Source: Maratus speciosus (lineage: Eukaryota; Arthropoda; Arachnida; Araneae; Salticidae). Taken from it: 64,000 bases of DNA. A program made the position numbers and the translations under genes. Shown here one piece after another: positions 23,098 to 34,134 of the stretch (positions are counted from its first letter, which is position 1; each line of letters begins with the position of its first letter). The stretch covers positions 158,466,012-158,530,011 of the forward strand of contig OZ010791.1 of assembly GCA_963932465.1 (NCBI GenBank), in the 5' to 3' direction. A model generated the notes under the pieces. The model was not told the DNA's origin. It saw only the letters and a list, made by a program, of their open reading frames with translations, and did no database searches.

Positions 23098-24865
23098 CAG
23101 GGTGTTCCCTTCTCTTATCGTTGAACAATAGCTAGTTCCTAAACTGTTGATTTTAGAGGAATAGTTTCAATTGCAAAAATGTTTCAAATGTTCTGCATTA
23201 TATGAAAATCCATTTACAATAGTTATTTGTTTTTAGAGACAGAAAACTCCGGAAATATTTGAAATTGGAAGTATCATAACTCGGTAAGTTTTGGTGATAC
23301 ACTCTCCGTGACTGACCCTGAACTTTCCGTTTAGAACGCGTCATTCACCAATTACTGATGTCTAAAATATGATATAAAACTAAAACTATATATATTGTTT
23401 TAATTAATTACTGAAAATTTATTTAAAATATATCTACCTTTTATTTATTACAGAATTATACTTCCTTAAAAATTACTTAAAACATCGTAAATTTTTCAGC
23501 TTCATTGTCAGTTACCGTGGCACTCAACGTGTTTATTCATGGAAATTTTACGGGCAGCAGTGCTGCCATGATTTTTCCGTTAACAAACGAATATCCGTTT
23601 CTTTTTTTCTCCGTTACGGGAGATAAATATACGTCAATTGAAGAAAATGGGAATAAAGTAAAAGTTAACGACATTGGGTTTGAACCAGCTACTTTAGTGT
23701 TACGAGATCAGTACTCTAACCACTCAGCTACAGTATTACGATAGTGAAATAGTTTGAAATAAATATGTTTGCCTCAGATGAGTAAGGTTTGATTAATTCC
23801 TTTAAAAATCTTTGAATTTTGAAGCTAATTTCAGGGAGATTTCGTCTTTAATGAGATTGTGTCTGAAGTTTTAATATTTTAGTATTAAAATAGGGTAAAA
23901 ATATGAATTATAAACATTTTTATTTAGATTCCTCGATGTAGAATATGAATATTATATTTTTATGCGAGATTTTTTTTTGGAGGGGGGGGGGGGTAAAATT
24001 GATTTTTTAAATTTTAATATTTTAATTAAAATATCGATTTTAAATGCGAATACTTTTTATAACTTTAAAAAATAAATTGCGAATACTTTTAAATAAATGA
24101 GAAAATTAATTGTTATTTATTTTGAAATTCGAAAACTTTTTTTTCTTTGTTGTCGATTTATTTAAATTAAAAAAAAAATAAATAAATTAGAAATCTTAAT
24201 TTATAGAATTTTTGGTTTTTCCTTTTTAAAATGAATTCGGATTTTAGAATTAATAGAGCCAATGCGCATTAGTGCTAGGAATGAACGGAATTTCTCCCTC
24301 TTTTTCAGACTTCCGAGAAGAATTCATGGATAAAACATGTTTTATAGGAGTACGGAAATTATTTGTTAAAAAAGAAGGAATAATTTAGCGTGTACAGACG
24401 AGTTTTTTGACAGTGTAATCATTATCTATAAAAACTGTTAAATGAGACAGTTTGCTGTATTTTTTTAAAGTGTATAATTCAAAATGAACCTATCGCAACA
24501 TTCTGCCAGTGTAAATGGAATTTGATTTTATAAAAGAATTTAAATGTATCTTCGGAAAGGCCTTAGAGAAATACATTATTTCTCTTATCTTTCCTCTAAC
24601 AACAGATGACTGTATTTCTCCAAGAAGAATTGTACCTAGATCTTCATGCTACAATTGTAATAATGCCTGAGCGCAGCATTTCTAGATTCCTATTTATGGC
24701 ACAATTGTAGAAAAGGAATTCTATTTCAGAAGTCGAAAGGATATCGACAAAAGACTCTTTTTATTTTCGCAACATATTAGTAATTTATGTAACTTTTTTT
24801 CTCTCATTTGATTCAGAAAGAAAGATTCATCATTGTTCTGCCTTTCTGAAATTTTATTTGAAATG

Positions 24866-24896
<31 letters not shown>

Positions 24897-24992
24897 CAAA
24901 CAGCATCGGTTAACCGTAGATTGCTAAAATTTAGTTAATTTGATTCAATGAATCACGTAATGGTTTCCTCGAATCAAAATACAGATGCTATA
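23098..24992 (+). repeat. 1.8-kb tandem unit E with a replaced segment
   Basis: Length 1895 bp. Compared with B-D, the stretch after gtgatacactctc (23303 to about 23450) is unrelated text (cgtgactgaccctgaacttt onward). Common sequence resumes at ttttatttattacagaatta. The rest is more diverged than B-D. A long T run lies at 24869-24896. The tRNA-like segment is at 23670-23737. Confidence 0.88.
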
Positions 24993-26358
24993 CAGGGTGT
25001 CCTTTCTTATCGTTGAACAAAAGCTAGTTCCTACACTGTTGATTTTAGAGGAATGGTTTGAATTTAATCCTTTAAGCGTCCGTCATATATTTTCCTTTAT
25101 GTTTAATAATTCATAAAATAATAGCTATGAAAATTATTTGTATGGGGATTTGTTTATGATTACCTTACATATTTATTTATCATATACACTGCAAAAAATA
25201 GCATTATTAGTTTTGTGTTATATAAGCTCTTGTATTCAAAGATTACGTGACGGAAAAACTGGGTTAAGACGCTTAAAGGGTTAAAAAACGTTTCAAATGT
25301 TCTTCATTATATGAAAATCCACTTACAATAGTTATTCGTTTTTAGAGCCAGAAAACGCCGGAAATATGTGAAAATCGAACTATCATAACTTGGTAAGTCT
25401 TGGGGGTACACTATCAGAAATACTTTCTTCAATTCACAGAAATTTTCCTGGCAGCAGTGCTACCATGATTTTTCCGTTAATAGACGAATATCCGTTTCTT
25501 TTTTTCTCCGTTACAGGAGATGTCAATTGAAGAAAATGGGGATAAAATAAAAGTTGCTGACCTTGGGTTTGAGCCAGCTACCTTAATGTTACAAGACAAG
25601 TGCTCTAACTACTCGGCAACAGCAGTACAGTAGTGAAACTGTTTGAAATAAATATGTTTGCTCAGATGAGTATGGCTTGATTAATTTCTTTAAGAAGCTT
25701 TGGATTTTGAAATTTCGGAGAGATTTCGTCTTTAATGAGACTAGGCTTTAATGAGACTAGGCTTGTGGCTAGGCTTTTAATACTCTAGTATTAAAATAGG
25801 ATAAAATATGAATTATAAATATTTTTATTTGCATTGCTAGATGTAAAACATGAATATTATATTTTTATGCGAGATTTTTTTTTTGAGTAAAATCGATTTT
25901 TTTTCCATTTAATATTTTAATTAAAATGTCTATTTTAAATGCGAATATTTTTTTATAACTTAAAAAAAAAAAATTATGAATACTTTTTAAATGAATGAGA
26001 AAATTAATTTTTATTTATTTTTAAATTCGAAAACTTTTCTTTTCTTTGTTGTCGATTTATTGATTTATTTATTATTTTAATTAAATTAGAAATCTTAATT
26101 TATAGAATTTTTGGTTTTTCCTTTTTAAAATGAATTCAGACTTTAGAATTAATAGAGCCAATACGCATGCGTGCTAGGAATAAACGGAATTTCTCCCTCT
26201 TTTTCAGCCTTTTGAGAAGAATTCGTGGATAAAACTTGTTTTCAAGAAATGAAAAAATGAGTTTAAAAAATGACGAATAATTTAGAGTATATAGACGAGC
26301 TTTTCTGACAGTGTAATTATTATCTATAAAAACTATTAAATGACTAGACACTTTGTTG
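24993..26358 (+). repeat. 1.8-kb tandem unit F, 5' part
   Basis: Unit F begins at tacagggtgtcctttctta and runs to tagacactttgttgta, where it is cut; the matching continuation (tatttcaaaatgaagttatc) resumes at 32700. It carries a TTAA-flanked MITE at 25068-25280, lacks the 133-bp MITE, and has a tRNA-Thr(TGT)-like segment at 25564-25628. Confidence 0.85.
25068..25280. mobile_element. piggyBac-like MITE, 213 bp, TTAA target site
   Basis: TTAA at 25064-25067 and 25281-25284 enclose tcctttaagcgtc ... gacgcttaaaggg, a 13-base terminal inverted repeat with one difference. Sister units run straight from gattttagaggaatag to gtttcaaatgttc, confirming the insertion. Interior is AT-rich and non-coding. 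Confidence 0.85.
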
Positions 26359-26966
26359 TATCAAGCAGGACGGTCGTTCTGCCAAGCCAAGCTGAAAAAA
26401 AATGCTAACCTCGCCAAACAAACAAACGCCAAAAATAAAACGCAAGACACCGTAACTGCTTATTATACTGATGACAACTTCTCCATGTAAAATCAACCAA
26501 ACATGCCAGCGTAAAATTTCCCATATCAAATGAACCAATCATCGCAGAAAAATAAAACCAAAACCAGAAGGACAGAATGGAAAATATCTTCAATTTGAGA
26601 CCAAATGCATCCTCATAAATTAATTATAAACAGAGATATAGATTTTTTAAAATAACGTCGAGATACTGAAAATGATCGATTTATTTTCTTCGTCACAATT
26701 TATGGTTCAATCAAGGTAGAGACTTAAATAATGGACATAAAAAAGTAAGGATTGCATTTTTGGACAGATATTTACTCAATCTACGTGCTTTTGTAAAATT
26801 CAGCTTTAAAAACACAAATTTTCTATTCTTAATTAGCGAAAAACTGTTAATTAATTTTAAAGTTTATAAATTATGCCAAACAGCGATAAACCCGCCAAAT
26901 CATTTTAGAAGTCTTTTAAAATTTTTTATATTATCCTTTTGCATTGATTTCATCGAAGAAAACTAT

Positions 26967-27064
26967 GGCCGAGATCCAGATAGATTTTTCGCTGTTAGCG
27001 AAATGAGTTTGACCAATCAGAAGCCAGAATGTTTGAGAATTTTTGCTGCTTCTGGATCCCGGCC
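26967..27064. mobile_element. gatccagat-family MITE, copy 1 (98 bp)
   Basis: Starts ggccgagatccagatagatt and ends ggatcccggcc, flanked by TAT on both sides. An internal cgctgttagcg palindrome and attgaccaatcagaagcc-like core define the family. Confidence 0.75.
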
Positions 27065-27122
27065 TATGTCATAAAAGTTTTGAGTCATTTTCTTAGTGCC
27101 ATGGATGAAGTGCAGAAATTTA

Positions 27123-27274
27123 GGCTGGGATCCAGATGGATTTTTCGCTGTTAGCGAAACGAGATTCACCAATCAATAGCCTGCATTGCTGCAAACAGCG
27201 AAAAGTTCGCAAAAGTGCTTCTGATTAATGAATCTCGTTTCGCTAACAGCGAAAAATCTATCTAGATTGCGGCC
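27123..27274. mobile_element. gatccagat-family MITE, copy 2 (152 bp, full palindrome)
   Basis: ggctgggatccagatggatt ... tctatctagattgcggcc. Both arms carry tttttcgctgttagcgaaac and meet around tgctgcaaacagcgaaaag. This is the most complete hairpin of the four copies. Confidence 0.8.
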
Positions 27275-27490
27275 AATTATGTTGAACACAATTTTGCATT
27301 TCCACATCCAGGAAGGGTATTGATGTCATAACAACAGTGCGTATTCGAAACTATTTAAGGCATTGATTCTGAACTCCTTTGCTATACATTTCAATATTAA
27401 AGAAGTTGTTGTTTCAATAGTTTTAGTACTTTTCTCTATTGCTCACTCTAAAACACGAATATCGAAATTTAACCAACAGCGCTCAGAAAC

Positions 27491-27803
27491 TATAGCGCCT
27501 AGAATATATAGTGTTGAAATCGGCTAACCCTGTAATACTTAAAAAAGCGCTAAAATATTGTATCCCTTAAATGTGCAATGATACTGCTGTAATAGGCAGA
27601 TCGCAGCGGCATCTGCAGGATATTTTCTACAACTGCAAGAAATTGCTAGTCTATACAATGTAATAATAGTAATACGAAAATCCCACAGATGTCGCTGCGA
27701 TCGACACTTGAAATTTTAGCAGTATCGTCGCACATTTAAGGGATACAAATTTTTAGAACTCTTTGGATAGCATATTTCCACACTAGGTATTCTAGGCGCT
27801 GTA
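27491..27803. mobile_element. hAT-type foldback MITE, 313 bp, 8-bp duplication
   Basis: TCAGAAAC flanks both ends (27483-27490 and 27804-27811). Ends are tatagcgcctagaata and its near-inverse tattctaggcgctgta; arms continue inward with ttaagggataca / tgtatcccttaa and a gcagcggcatctgc / cagatgtcgctgcg pair. No coding frame. Confidence 0.85.
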
Positions 27804-28048
27804 TCAGAAACAACACCATAACAGAGAGCCTTTATACATAAGAGTGGTGATATATGCACAGGAGACATGCTCATTTCAAGCTTTTGTCGAAAGTACGGCA
27901 ATTCGCTTTCTTGAATAGAGGATATTCAATCTACGTTATGATCACATGGTCAAGGCAAGAACGTCTAGCGTAAAGAAGGGAAGTCTCCGTCTACGTAATG
28001 TAAATCCCCGCTAGCCAATGAAATAGTTCATGGGAGAAAGCAGTAGTA

Positions 28049-28208
28049 CACTGTTAAAAATATCGTGAAAAATTACCTCTGTTTTTAAAGGCTATCTGTA
28101 TTCTGACCAATGAGAACGCTTCATAGGCGTTTATGTAGCGTTCTCATTGGTCAGAAAATAGAGAAGCTGTAAGAACCGAGGTAATTTTTCACGATATTTT
28201 TAACAGTG
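28049..28208. mobile_element. CACTG-ended hairpin MITE, 160 bp
   Basis: cactgttaaaaatatcgtga ... tcacgatatttttaacagtg flanked by TA. The arms also share attctgaccaatgagaacgc in inverse. The near-perfect stem covers almost the whole element. Confidence 0.85.
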
Positions 28209-28550
28209 TAGTTTCCTGTTTCCCTTCTATCAGTTAGAAATTCTTTGGGTAAATTACCGGTACCACGTGACTTTTTCAGCCTCGAACCCATATTTGGAAT
28301 ATCCTCCATTAGAAGATACGCGCATGGACGATCTCTATTAGACTAGGGAAATAATTCAGCATGCATTAACCTGGCGATAATGGCATGCTCGTAAAGAACT
28401 TTAACGATTTGTTTTTATCACTTTTACCAATAAACATTTATTGGCCGTATGTCGCTACTTCGTTATAGAGACACACTTGTTCCTAATTAGATCCCGGCCT
28501 TAATGTATCAAAATAGAGAGTTTGCTTTCTGTACTATTCCTGAGCTCAGT

Positions 28551-28955
28551 TATAGCGTCTAGAAATATAGGCCGGTATCCAGGTACAATTTTGCAAACAG
28601 TGAAAAGTTAGCAAAAATTCTGGCTTCTGATTGGTCAATCTCGTTACGATAACACAGAAAAATCTACCTAGATCACGGTCACAGTGTGGAAACCGGCTAT
28701 TCCAGTAATTCTTTAAAAAGTGCTAAAAATTGAATCCCATAAATATTGAAAAATACTGAATGACAAATGTCGATAGGAGCAACATTTTCTAGATCTTCTC
28801 TGAGCGAAACATTTTCTTTTGAAATAGTTATGTTGGAATTACCATATGTCGCTGTAATCGACATTCGTCGTTCAGCCTCGTTCAACATTTATGGGATACA
28901 ATTTTTAGCACTTTTTTAATAAGCCGATTTTTAAACTATATCTTCTAGAAACTAT
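28551..28955. mobile_element. hAT-type foldback MITE, second copy, with a nested MITE
   Basis: Flanked by AGCTCAGT (28543-28550) and AGCTCCGT (28956-28963), an 8-bp duplication with one change. Starts tatagcgtctagaaatata; the gatccagat-family MITE (28570-28680) interrupts it right after that, and the host text resumes with acagtgtggaaaccggct. Confidence 0.75.
28570..28680. mobile_element. gatccagat-family MITE, copy 3, nested
   Basis: ggccggtatccaggtacaat ... aatctacctagatcacggtc, inserted within the hAT-type MITE at 28551-28955. Orientation of the attggtcaatctcgtt core is opposite to copy 1. Confidence 0.75.
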
Positions 28956-28963
28956 AGCTCCGT

Positions 28964-29455
28964 TATAGCGTCTAGATTATATGTTGTAGAAATCGACTAT
29001 CCCAGCAATACTTAAAAAAGCGCGAAGGTATTGAATCCCTTAAATGTACAACGATGTCGAATTCCAAACAGTCATTTGCATCGACATCTGCAGGATATTT
29101 TTTAAAGAAGAAAGAGACATGTGTAATGCACCGCTACAGCGTCTAGAATACATAATGTGGAAATTTGCTATCCAAGAACCGCTAAAAAGTGTATCCCTTA
29201 AATGTGCACTGACGCTGAAATCCAGGGAGATTATCGCAGCGACATCTGCTATATATTTTCAAATTTCAAAGTAAACATCGTATTATTACAGCGGGTTTGA
29301 CGCCAAGCACACAGGTCAAATGTAAGTTAATAAAACGTTTTAAAAAAAATGTTACAGCGTCTAGACCAAATTGTCTTGGAGTTTTGGGAAATATCCTGCA
29401 GATATCGCTGTGATCGACTGATTGGATTTCCACACTATATATTCTAGACGCTGTA
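28964..29455. mobile_element. Composite of three tagcgtctaga-family MITE fragments
   Basis: Left-type ends occur at 28964 (tatagcgtctagattatatg), 29135 (tacagcgtctagaatacata) and 29353 (tacagcgtctagacc). A right-type end (tattctagacgctgta) closes at 29455. Internal phrases (cccttaaatgtacaacgatg, tcgacatctgcaggatat) match the 27491 copy. Copies appear truncated or nested in one another. Confidence 0.65.
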
Positions 29456-29526
29456 GCGCCGCGGTAGCCTGTCCTTTTTCGTTTGCCTCGAAGTAGGTGA
29501 CGTCATTTGAAGCTGTTCCTAAGTGT

Positions 29527-29666
29527 GGCCAGCTCATCACGTCACACGGAGTTGATTATCTGTACACGGCAATGGACACAAAAAAAAATCGGCGCACCGC
29601 TTTGTACTAATCATCGTGTAAAGATGATCCAACTCCGTGTGACTTTTAAACGTCATAAACTGGCCT
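29527..29666. repeat. Hairpin around cacacggagttgat
   Basis: ggccagctcatcacgtcaca + cggagttgat (29527-29556) pairs with atccaactccgtgtgac ... actggcc (29628-29666). The 70-bp loop contains an A run. Surrounding sequence (29460-29880) is GC-richer than average, with a 118-codon frame (29507-29863) that spans the hairpin and is not convincing. Confidence 0.6.
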
Positions 29667-29888
29667 ATTATGTCATTGGTCACGCTAACACCCTCCCCCT
29701 TGCGTCTGCCATATATAGCTGCATCTTGCTATGGAGACTGCTAAATGGGCTGCTATCGGTCAAAATCAAGAGAGAAAAGGGCAGAAGAGGGGGAAAGAAC
29801 TCGTTTTCTTTATGTAGTTTTTCACACGGGAAGATTGACATGTCTGCTCCTCTCCTTTCATAGCTTCATGGTGGTGAAATAAACAAAC

Positions 29889-30081
29889 GCCCCTTAAATA
29901 TTTGAGAAAGTCTTGACACGCGTCACAAAAACATCACACAAAGCAGGCAAAGCAAAGGAACAAAATCATTCATTGGCTCGTGGATATGAACGAGCCAATG
30001 AATGATTTTTCTTCTTTGTTTTGCCTGCTTTGTGTGATATTTTCCTGACTTGTCAAGGCTTTCTCGAATATTTAAAGGACG
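29889..30081. mobile_element. Near-perfect palindromic MITE, 193 bp
   Basis: cgccccttaaatatttgaga ... tctcgaatatttaaaggacg. Arms include cacacaaagcaggcaaagca and its inverse and meet at cattggctcgtggatatgaa / cgagccaatg. It abuts the next MITE by only seven bases. Confidence 0.85.
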
Positions 30082-30088
30082 TTGAATA

Positions 30089-30200
30089 GACCGGGATCAA
30101 GATAGATTTCACGCTATTAGCGCGATGAGATTGATCAATCAGAAGCCTGCATTTTTGAAAACTTTTTTTATGTTTGCAGTAAACACTCTGGATCCCGGAC
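30089..30200. mobile_element. gatccagat-family MITE, copy 4
   Basis: gaccgggatcaagatagatt ... ctggatcccggac; internal gcgatgagattgatcaatcag matches the family core. It is more diverged from copies 1 and 2 than they are from each other. Confidence 0.7.
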
Positions 30201-30465
30201 ATTAACTTTGGTTGGTTAAGACGATTTTGCATAAAATGAAATCAGAAAGCCAATGTTTTTAAACTTTTTTGGTTAGTTTAATCGAAATCTTCCACGTCTA
30301 TTAATGAAAACTGAGTTACTGTACTTTGGACAAAAACTTGAATATGAGTACACGACTTGTGCATATGTGTCACCACTCTTACATATAAATGTACTCTGTT
30401 ATGAGCATGATTCTAAGCGCAGCTGGTTAAATTTGAGTATCTGGGTATTAGATAAAGCAATAGTG

Positions 30466-30590
30466 GCCCACCGTGGCTGAGTGGATAAGACACCACGCCG
30501 CTAATCGCTTGAGAACGTAGGTGGGGGCGGGTTCAAATCCCGCCGTGATCCTCACGTGATCTGATATATATGTGTTCAATCAAACAAACA
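30466..30590 (+). mobile_element. tRNA-Ser-derived SINE, 125 bp, with 10-bp target duplication
   Basis: agcaatagtg stands on both sides (30456-30465, 30591-30600). The body has A box tggctgagtgg, serine-type anticodon region cgctaat (GCT), a long variable arm and B box ggttcaaatcc with paired T-stem (gcggg/cccgc). The acceptor ends do not pair, and a short tail ends in caaacaaaca. These features mark a retroposed SINE rather than a tRNA gene. Confidence 0.85.
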
Positions 30591-30600
30591 AGCAATAGTG

Positions 30601-31740
30601 AAAGGTACAGTTGCCATGGAAACAACGACTTCTTTAATTCGTATAGAAAATTAATGAATAGTTGTAAATAATTTAAGTTTAAAATGTAGGCAAATGCTCT
30701 GAAAATATCAATGGCTCCCATCTAGTATTTTACAAAAGTAATTTAATATATTCACATGATGTATAAGTTGATGCAACTCTTACCTAATGAAAATTCTGCA
30801 ACAAGACTTACGTAGGCAGATCTTTTCAATGATTAATTCAGAATTCTAAGAACAAAACGAAGTTCTTAAGCGCCCTTCCTCACCCCTCCCCCCACTCAAA
30901 AAAAGAAATACGATAGAAAGGTATAAGTATTTGGATAATTTCAGTATTTCTGTGATCTTTGGTCAGAGTTTAGAAAAGGTGTCTGGGTATTAAAAAAAAC
31001 ATATAACAAATTTGACGAACGATAAGACTATAGATTTCAGGCAATTTTTAACTGCAAAAAATTTTATTCTAATGTTTATGCGGCTTTAATAATAGACTAT
31101 TAAATATAATCAATTTACGGGAATTTTTATACGAAATTATATTCTCACATTTATGCAAATAGGTATGGATAAACAGACTTGAGTAAAATTACATATTTAT
31201 TCTTTCTACTCTATAACACGATCTAAATGAAGATGAAGTTATATGTACAGTTTACATCTTTAAATTTTTAGATTTTTTTTATCAAAAATGTTTCATCATC
31301 ATGTCTAGAATTGCTAGATTTACTTCTTTAGACAGATCTTCGATTCTTTAGATGCCTGCGGGGCTTCATTCTCGGATTTTCCGTAGGTATTTGTAAAGAT
31401 AAATTTATTTTGCAAAACCGTCAGCAAAAAAAAGTTAGAATAAACAATTAACTGACAGACTAACTGTAAATATATATTTTATTTTGACTCTATTCGATTT
31501 TTACTAAATTTTCATCCCTCATAGAAAATTTTAAGGCGATATAAATTGAGAAAGACTGATACTTTGAAAGAAGAAATTGACTTTCCTTAGTTTTAAATTA
31601 TTAATTACTCTAAAAAATGAATGATAGGTAAACAAAGTGTATACTATTGTGTTTGTTCCCTACTTATAAAGGCTATACAAGGACTAATTTTAGCGAGTAG
31701 AATTATTTCAATTATATATAATCTGTTTAAAAAAAAGAAC
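30601..31740. other. No recognisable feature
   Basis: AT-rich spacer between the SINE and the large palindrome. It holds a C-rich tract near 30867-30896 and scattered A/T runs. No frame, repeat or terminal motif is convincing. Confidence 0.5.
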
Positions 31741-31787
31741 TGATATCTACTAAAAAACAACTTTTCAAAAGTAAAAAAAAAAAGCCA

Positions 31788-31818
<31 letters not shown>

Positions 31819-32696
31819 GAAAAGAAAAAAGGGGAAAGTTGTGGCTAAAAAATAGTGTGATATCAAATTTCCAAGCTAATATTATGGTACTTATTTAACA
31901 TTTTTTATTAAAAATTTACCATATGTAAGTCGAGTACCCAAGTATGCGTTGATAGAAAGCCTTTTCTCCTTTACTTAATACATCATAACGTGTTTCTGAA
32001 AATAAATTTTTTTTTAATTATGCATGATGGGCTTGGCGGCCATCTTTCCATATTTTACACAAATTTCTAAGCAGACAAGCTCGTAATATGTTTGCATTAT
32101 TAACAATTTTGAACTTCTAGTTTTGGCTACAGACAGATAAATTAAGAAAGTCTTTTATTTTGAAGAAAAGAAAAACAAATTGATTTTTACTGCTTTAACT
32201 AATTAATTAACCCCCTCCGGAAAAAGAGAATCATAAGATAAAACCTGAAGTTACTTCAACTTTATTTTAAGACACAAATTTCTAGGCACTCATTTCCATA
32301 AATTAAAAGCATAAAATGTTTGCTTTAGCAACAATTTCGAATTTCCGATCTTAACAATGTACTTGTGTGCTTAGAAAATTGTGTAAAATATGGAAAGATG
32401 GCCGCCAAGCCCATCATGCATAATTAAAAAAAATTTATTTTCAGAAACACGTTATGATGTATTAAGTAAAGGAGAAAAGGCTTTCTATCAACGCATACTT
32501 AGGTACTCGACTTACATATGGTAAATTTTTAATAAAAAATGTTAAATAAGTACCATAATATTAGCTTGGAAATTTGATATCACACTATTTTTTAGCCACA
32601 ACTTTCCCCTTTTTTCTTTTCTTTTTTTTTTTTTTTTTTTTTTTGCTTGGCTTTTTTTTTTTACTTTTGAAAAGTTGTTTTTTAGTAGATATTTTT
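31741..32696. mobile_element. Foldback element with ~320-bp arms
   Basis: Left arm 31741-32063 and right arm 32380-32690 are almost identical in inverse (gatatctactaaaaaacaac ... gttgttttttagtagatat; ggcttggcggccatctttcc in the inner part). Even the A run (31786-31820) and T run (32622-32644) are mirrored. The loop is about 310 bp. The right end is ttttttacagtg, a CACTGTAAAAAA terminus like other MITEs here; the left terminus is degraded. It forms the right edge of the block inserted in unit F. Confidence 0.85.
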
Positions 32697-33211
32697 TACA
32701 GTGTATATTTCAAAATGAAGTTATCGCAACATTCTACCAGAATAAATTGAATTTGATTTTATAAAAGAATTTAAATGTATATTCGGAAATGCCTTAGAGA
32801 AATATATTATTTCTCTTATCTTTCCTCTAACAAGAGATGACTGTATTTCTGCAATAAGAATTGTACCTAGACCTTCATGCTACAACCGTAATATGCCTGA
32901 GTGCATCATTTCTAAATTCCTATTTATGGCATAATTGTAGAAAAGGAATTTTATATCAAAAATCGGGGGGAATCGACAAAAGACTCTTTTTATTTTCGTA
33001 ACATATCAGGAATTTATGTAACTTTTTTTTTTTTTCATGTTATTGAGAAAGAAAGACTCATCATTGTTCTGCCTTTCTGAAATTTCATTTCAAATGTCTC
33101 TTTTTCTTCTAAAAAAGACCAGCTAACCGTACATTGCTAAAATTTAGTTAAATTGATTTAAAGAATCACGTAATGTTTTCTAGAATCAATATATACAGAT
33201 AATGACAATAT
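32697..33211 (+). repeat. 1.8-kb tandem unit F, 3' part
   Basis: Continues unit F after the 6.3-kb interruption: tatttcaaaatgaagttatc, cattctaccag, gaaatgccttagagaaata, gactcttt and the poly-T plus tattgagaaagaaagact segment follow the unit order, ending before tacagagtgttccttttt. Confidence 0.85.
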
Positions 33212-33670
33212 ACAGAGTGTTCCTTTTTATCGTTGAACAGTAGCTATTTCCTAGCCTGTTAATGGCCTGGACGTTCTGCTCTCGAAGCTGGTAGATAGGA
33301 GGTGCTGGGTTCGATCGCGCCCGTCGGCCTAATCGTTCGGAGTTTTCGTGGTTTTCTTCGAACCTTGGTTCTCCAAGCGATAATACGTGTTAGGTTCCCT
33401 TAGAAAGACCTCCACGGAAGGCACTCCCCGCCTCTTAGGGCCTATATCCCACGTGCTGATAATTGGCCGACATAAATACAACCAACCAACCAACCTAGAC
33501 TGTTAATAGTGATGGAATAGTTCTAATTACAAAACGTTTTAAATGTTCTTCATTATATAAAATTCATTTGCGTCGAAATAGTTATCGATTTTCGAAACAG
33601 ATAACACTGGAAATTCGTGAAATTCGAAGTATCATAACTCGGTGAGTTTTGATGGTAGACGAATGAAACT
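33212..33670 (+). repeat. 1.8-kb tandem unit G, truncated, with a SINE
   Basis: Starts cagagtgttcctttttatcg and follows the unit through gaaattcgaagtatcataac and tcggtgagttttgatgg, then loses similarity. A SINE with its own target duplication interrupts it at 33264-33493. Confidence 0.8.
33264..33493 (+). mobile_element. SINE, 230 bp, with (caac)n tail
   Basis: Flanked by cctagcctgttaat (33250-33263) and cctagactgttaat (33494-33507). The body begins ggcctggacgttctgctctc with a B-box-like gggttcgatcgc at about 33307 and ends ataaatacaaccaaccaacc. Sister units lack it. The head is tRNA-like but too diverged to name an amino acid. Confidence 0.82.
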
Positions 33671-34134
33671 TCTATTGTTTTATTTGTTATAGCATGGAGA
33701 AAGTTTGTCTAAATATAAGTTATACACGTAGGTGCCAAAAAATATTTATATTTAACTTTTTTAAAAAATAACTTACTTTCATGTAAATGGGTTTAATATG
33801 ATGAAAAACAATTTTTGTTAATGCAGCTATAGCTCTAAACCAATGACGTAGGGTATTGATAACGATAAGAAACCAAACTGTGTCTACTAAAACTTTTTCA
33901 AGTTATTTTTTTTTTCATTTCAATCTATTATTGGTGCAGCTCGCGTATAGTTGAACCGAACTGAAAAATCTTCTTTCTTATTTTTTGTTTGTTTTTGTAC
34001 TTTATATTATTTAATAAAATAGTTGATTCTCAAACGATCTTTTTTTCTTTTCTTTACTATTCACAAAAATAAACAATTTTTTTTTAAGTTGAGTATGACC
34101 TCGAAGGATAGCGTACCGAACTAACGTATTACGA

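Larger units (their letters stand above)
26359..32696. mobile_element. 6.3-kb block inserted in tandem unit F (nested MITE cluster)
   Basis: The text of unit F stops at about 26358 and resumes at about 32697-32700, so everything between is an interruption. The block contains at least ten MITE or foldback copies from four families (27.0-30.2 kb), a tRNA-Ser-derived SINE and a 0.95-kb palindrome at its right end. The left part (26360-26960) has no recognisable element. Whether it arrived as one element or by successive insertions is unclear. Confidence 0.7.

Noticed and set aside
17201..23744. Conserved 79-codon frames repeated in four tandem units (MSVTVALNVFI...), suggesting a gene family
   Set aside because: The first part is the end of a 133-bp MITE and the last part is antisense tRNA-like sequence. 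Conservation follows from recent tandem duplication of the whole unit, not from coding constraint.
29507..29863. 118-codon plus-strand frame in a GC-richer patch
   Set aside because: It runs through a hairpin repeat and ends in basic low-complexity residues; no motif supports a gene.
30466..30590. Functional tRNA-Ser gene
   Set aside because: Acceptor strands do not pair, and a tail plus perfect 10-bp target duplication show retroposition.
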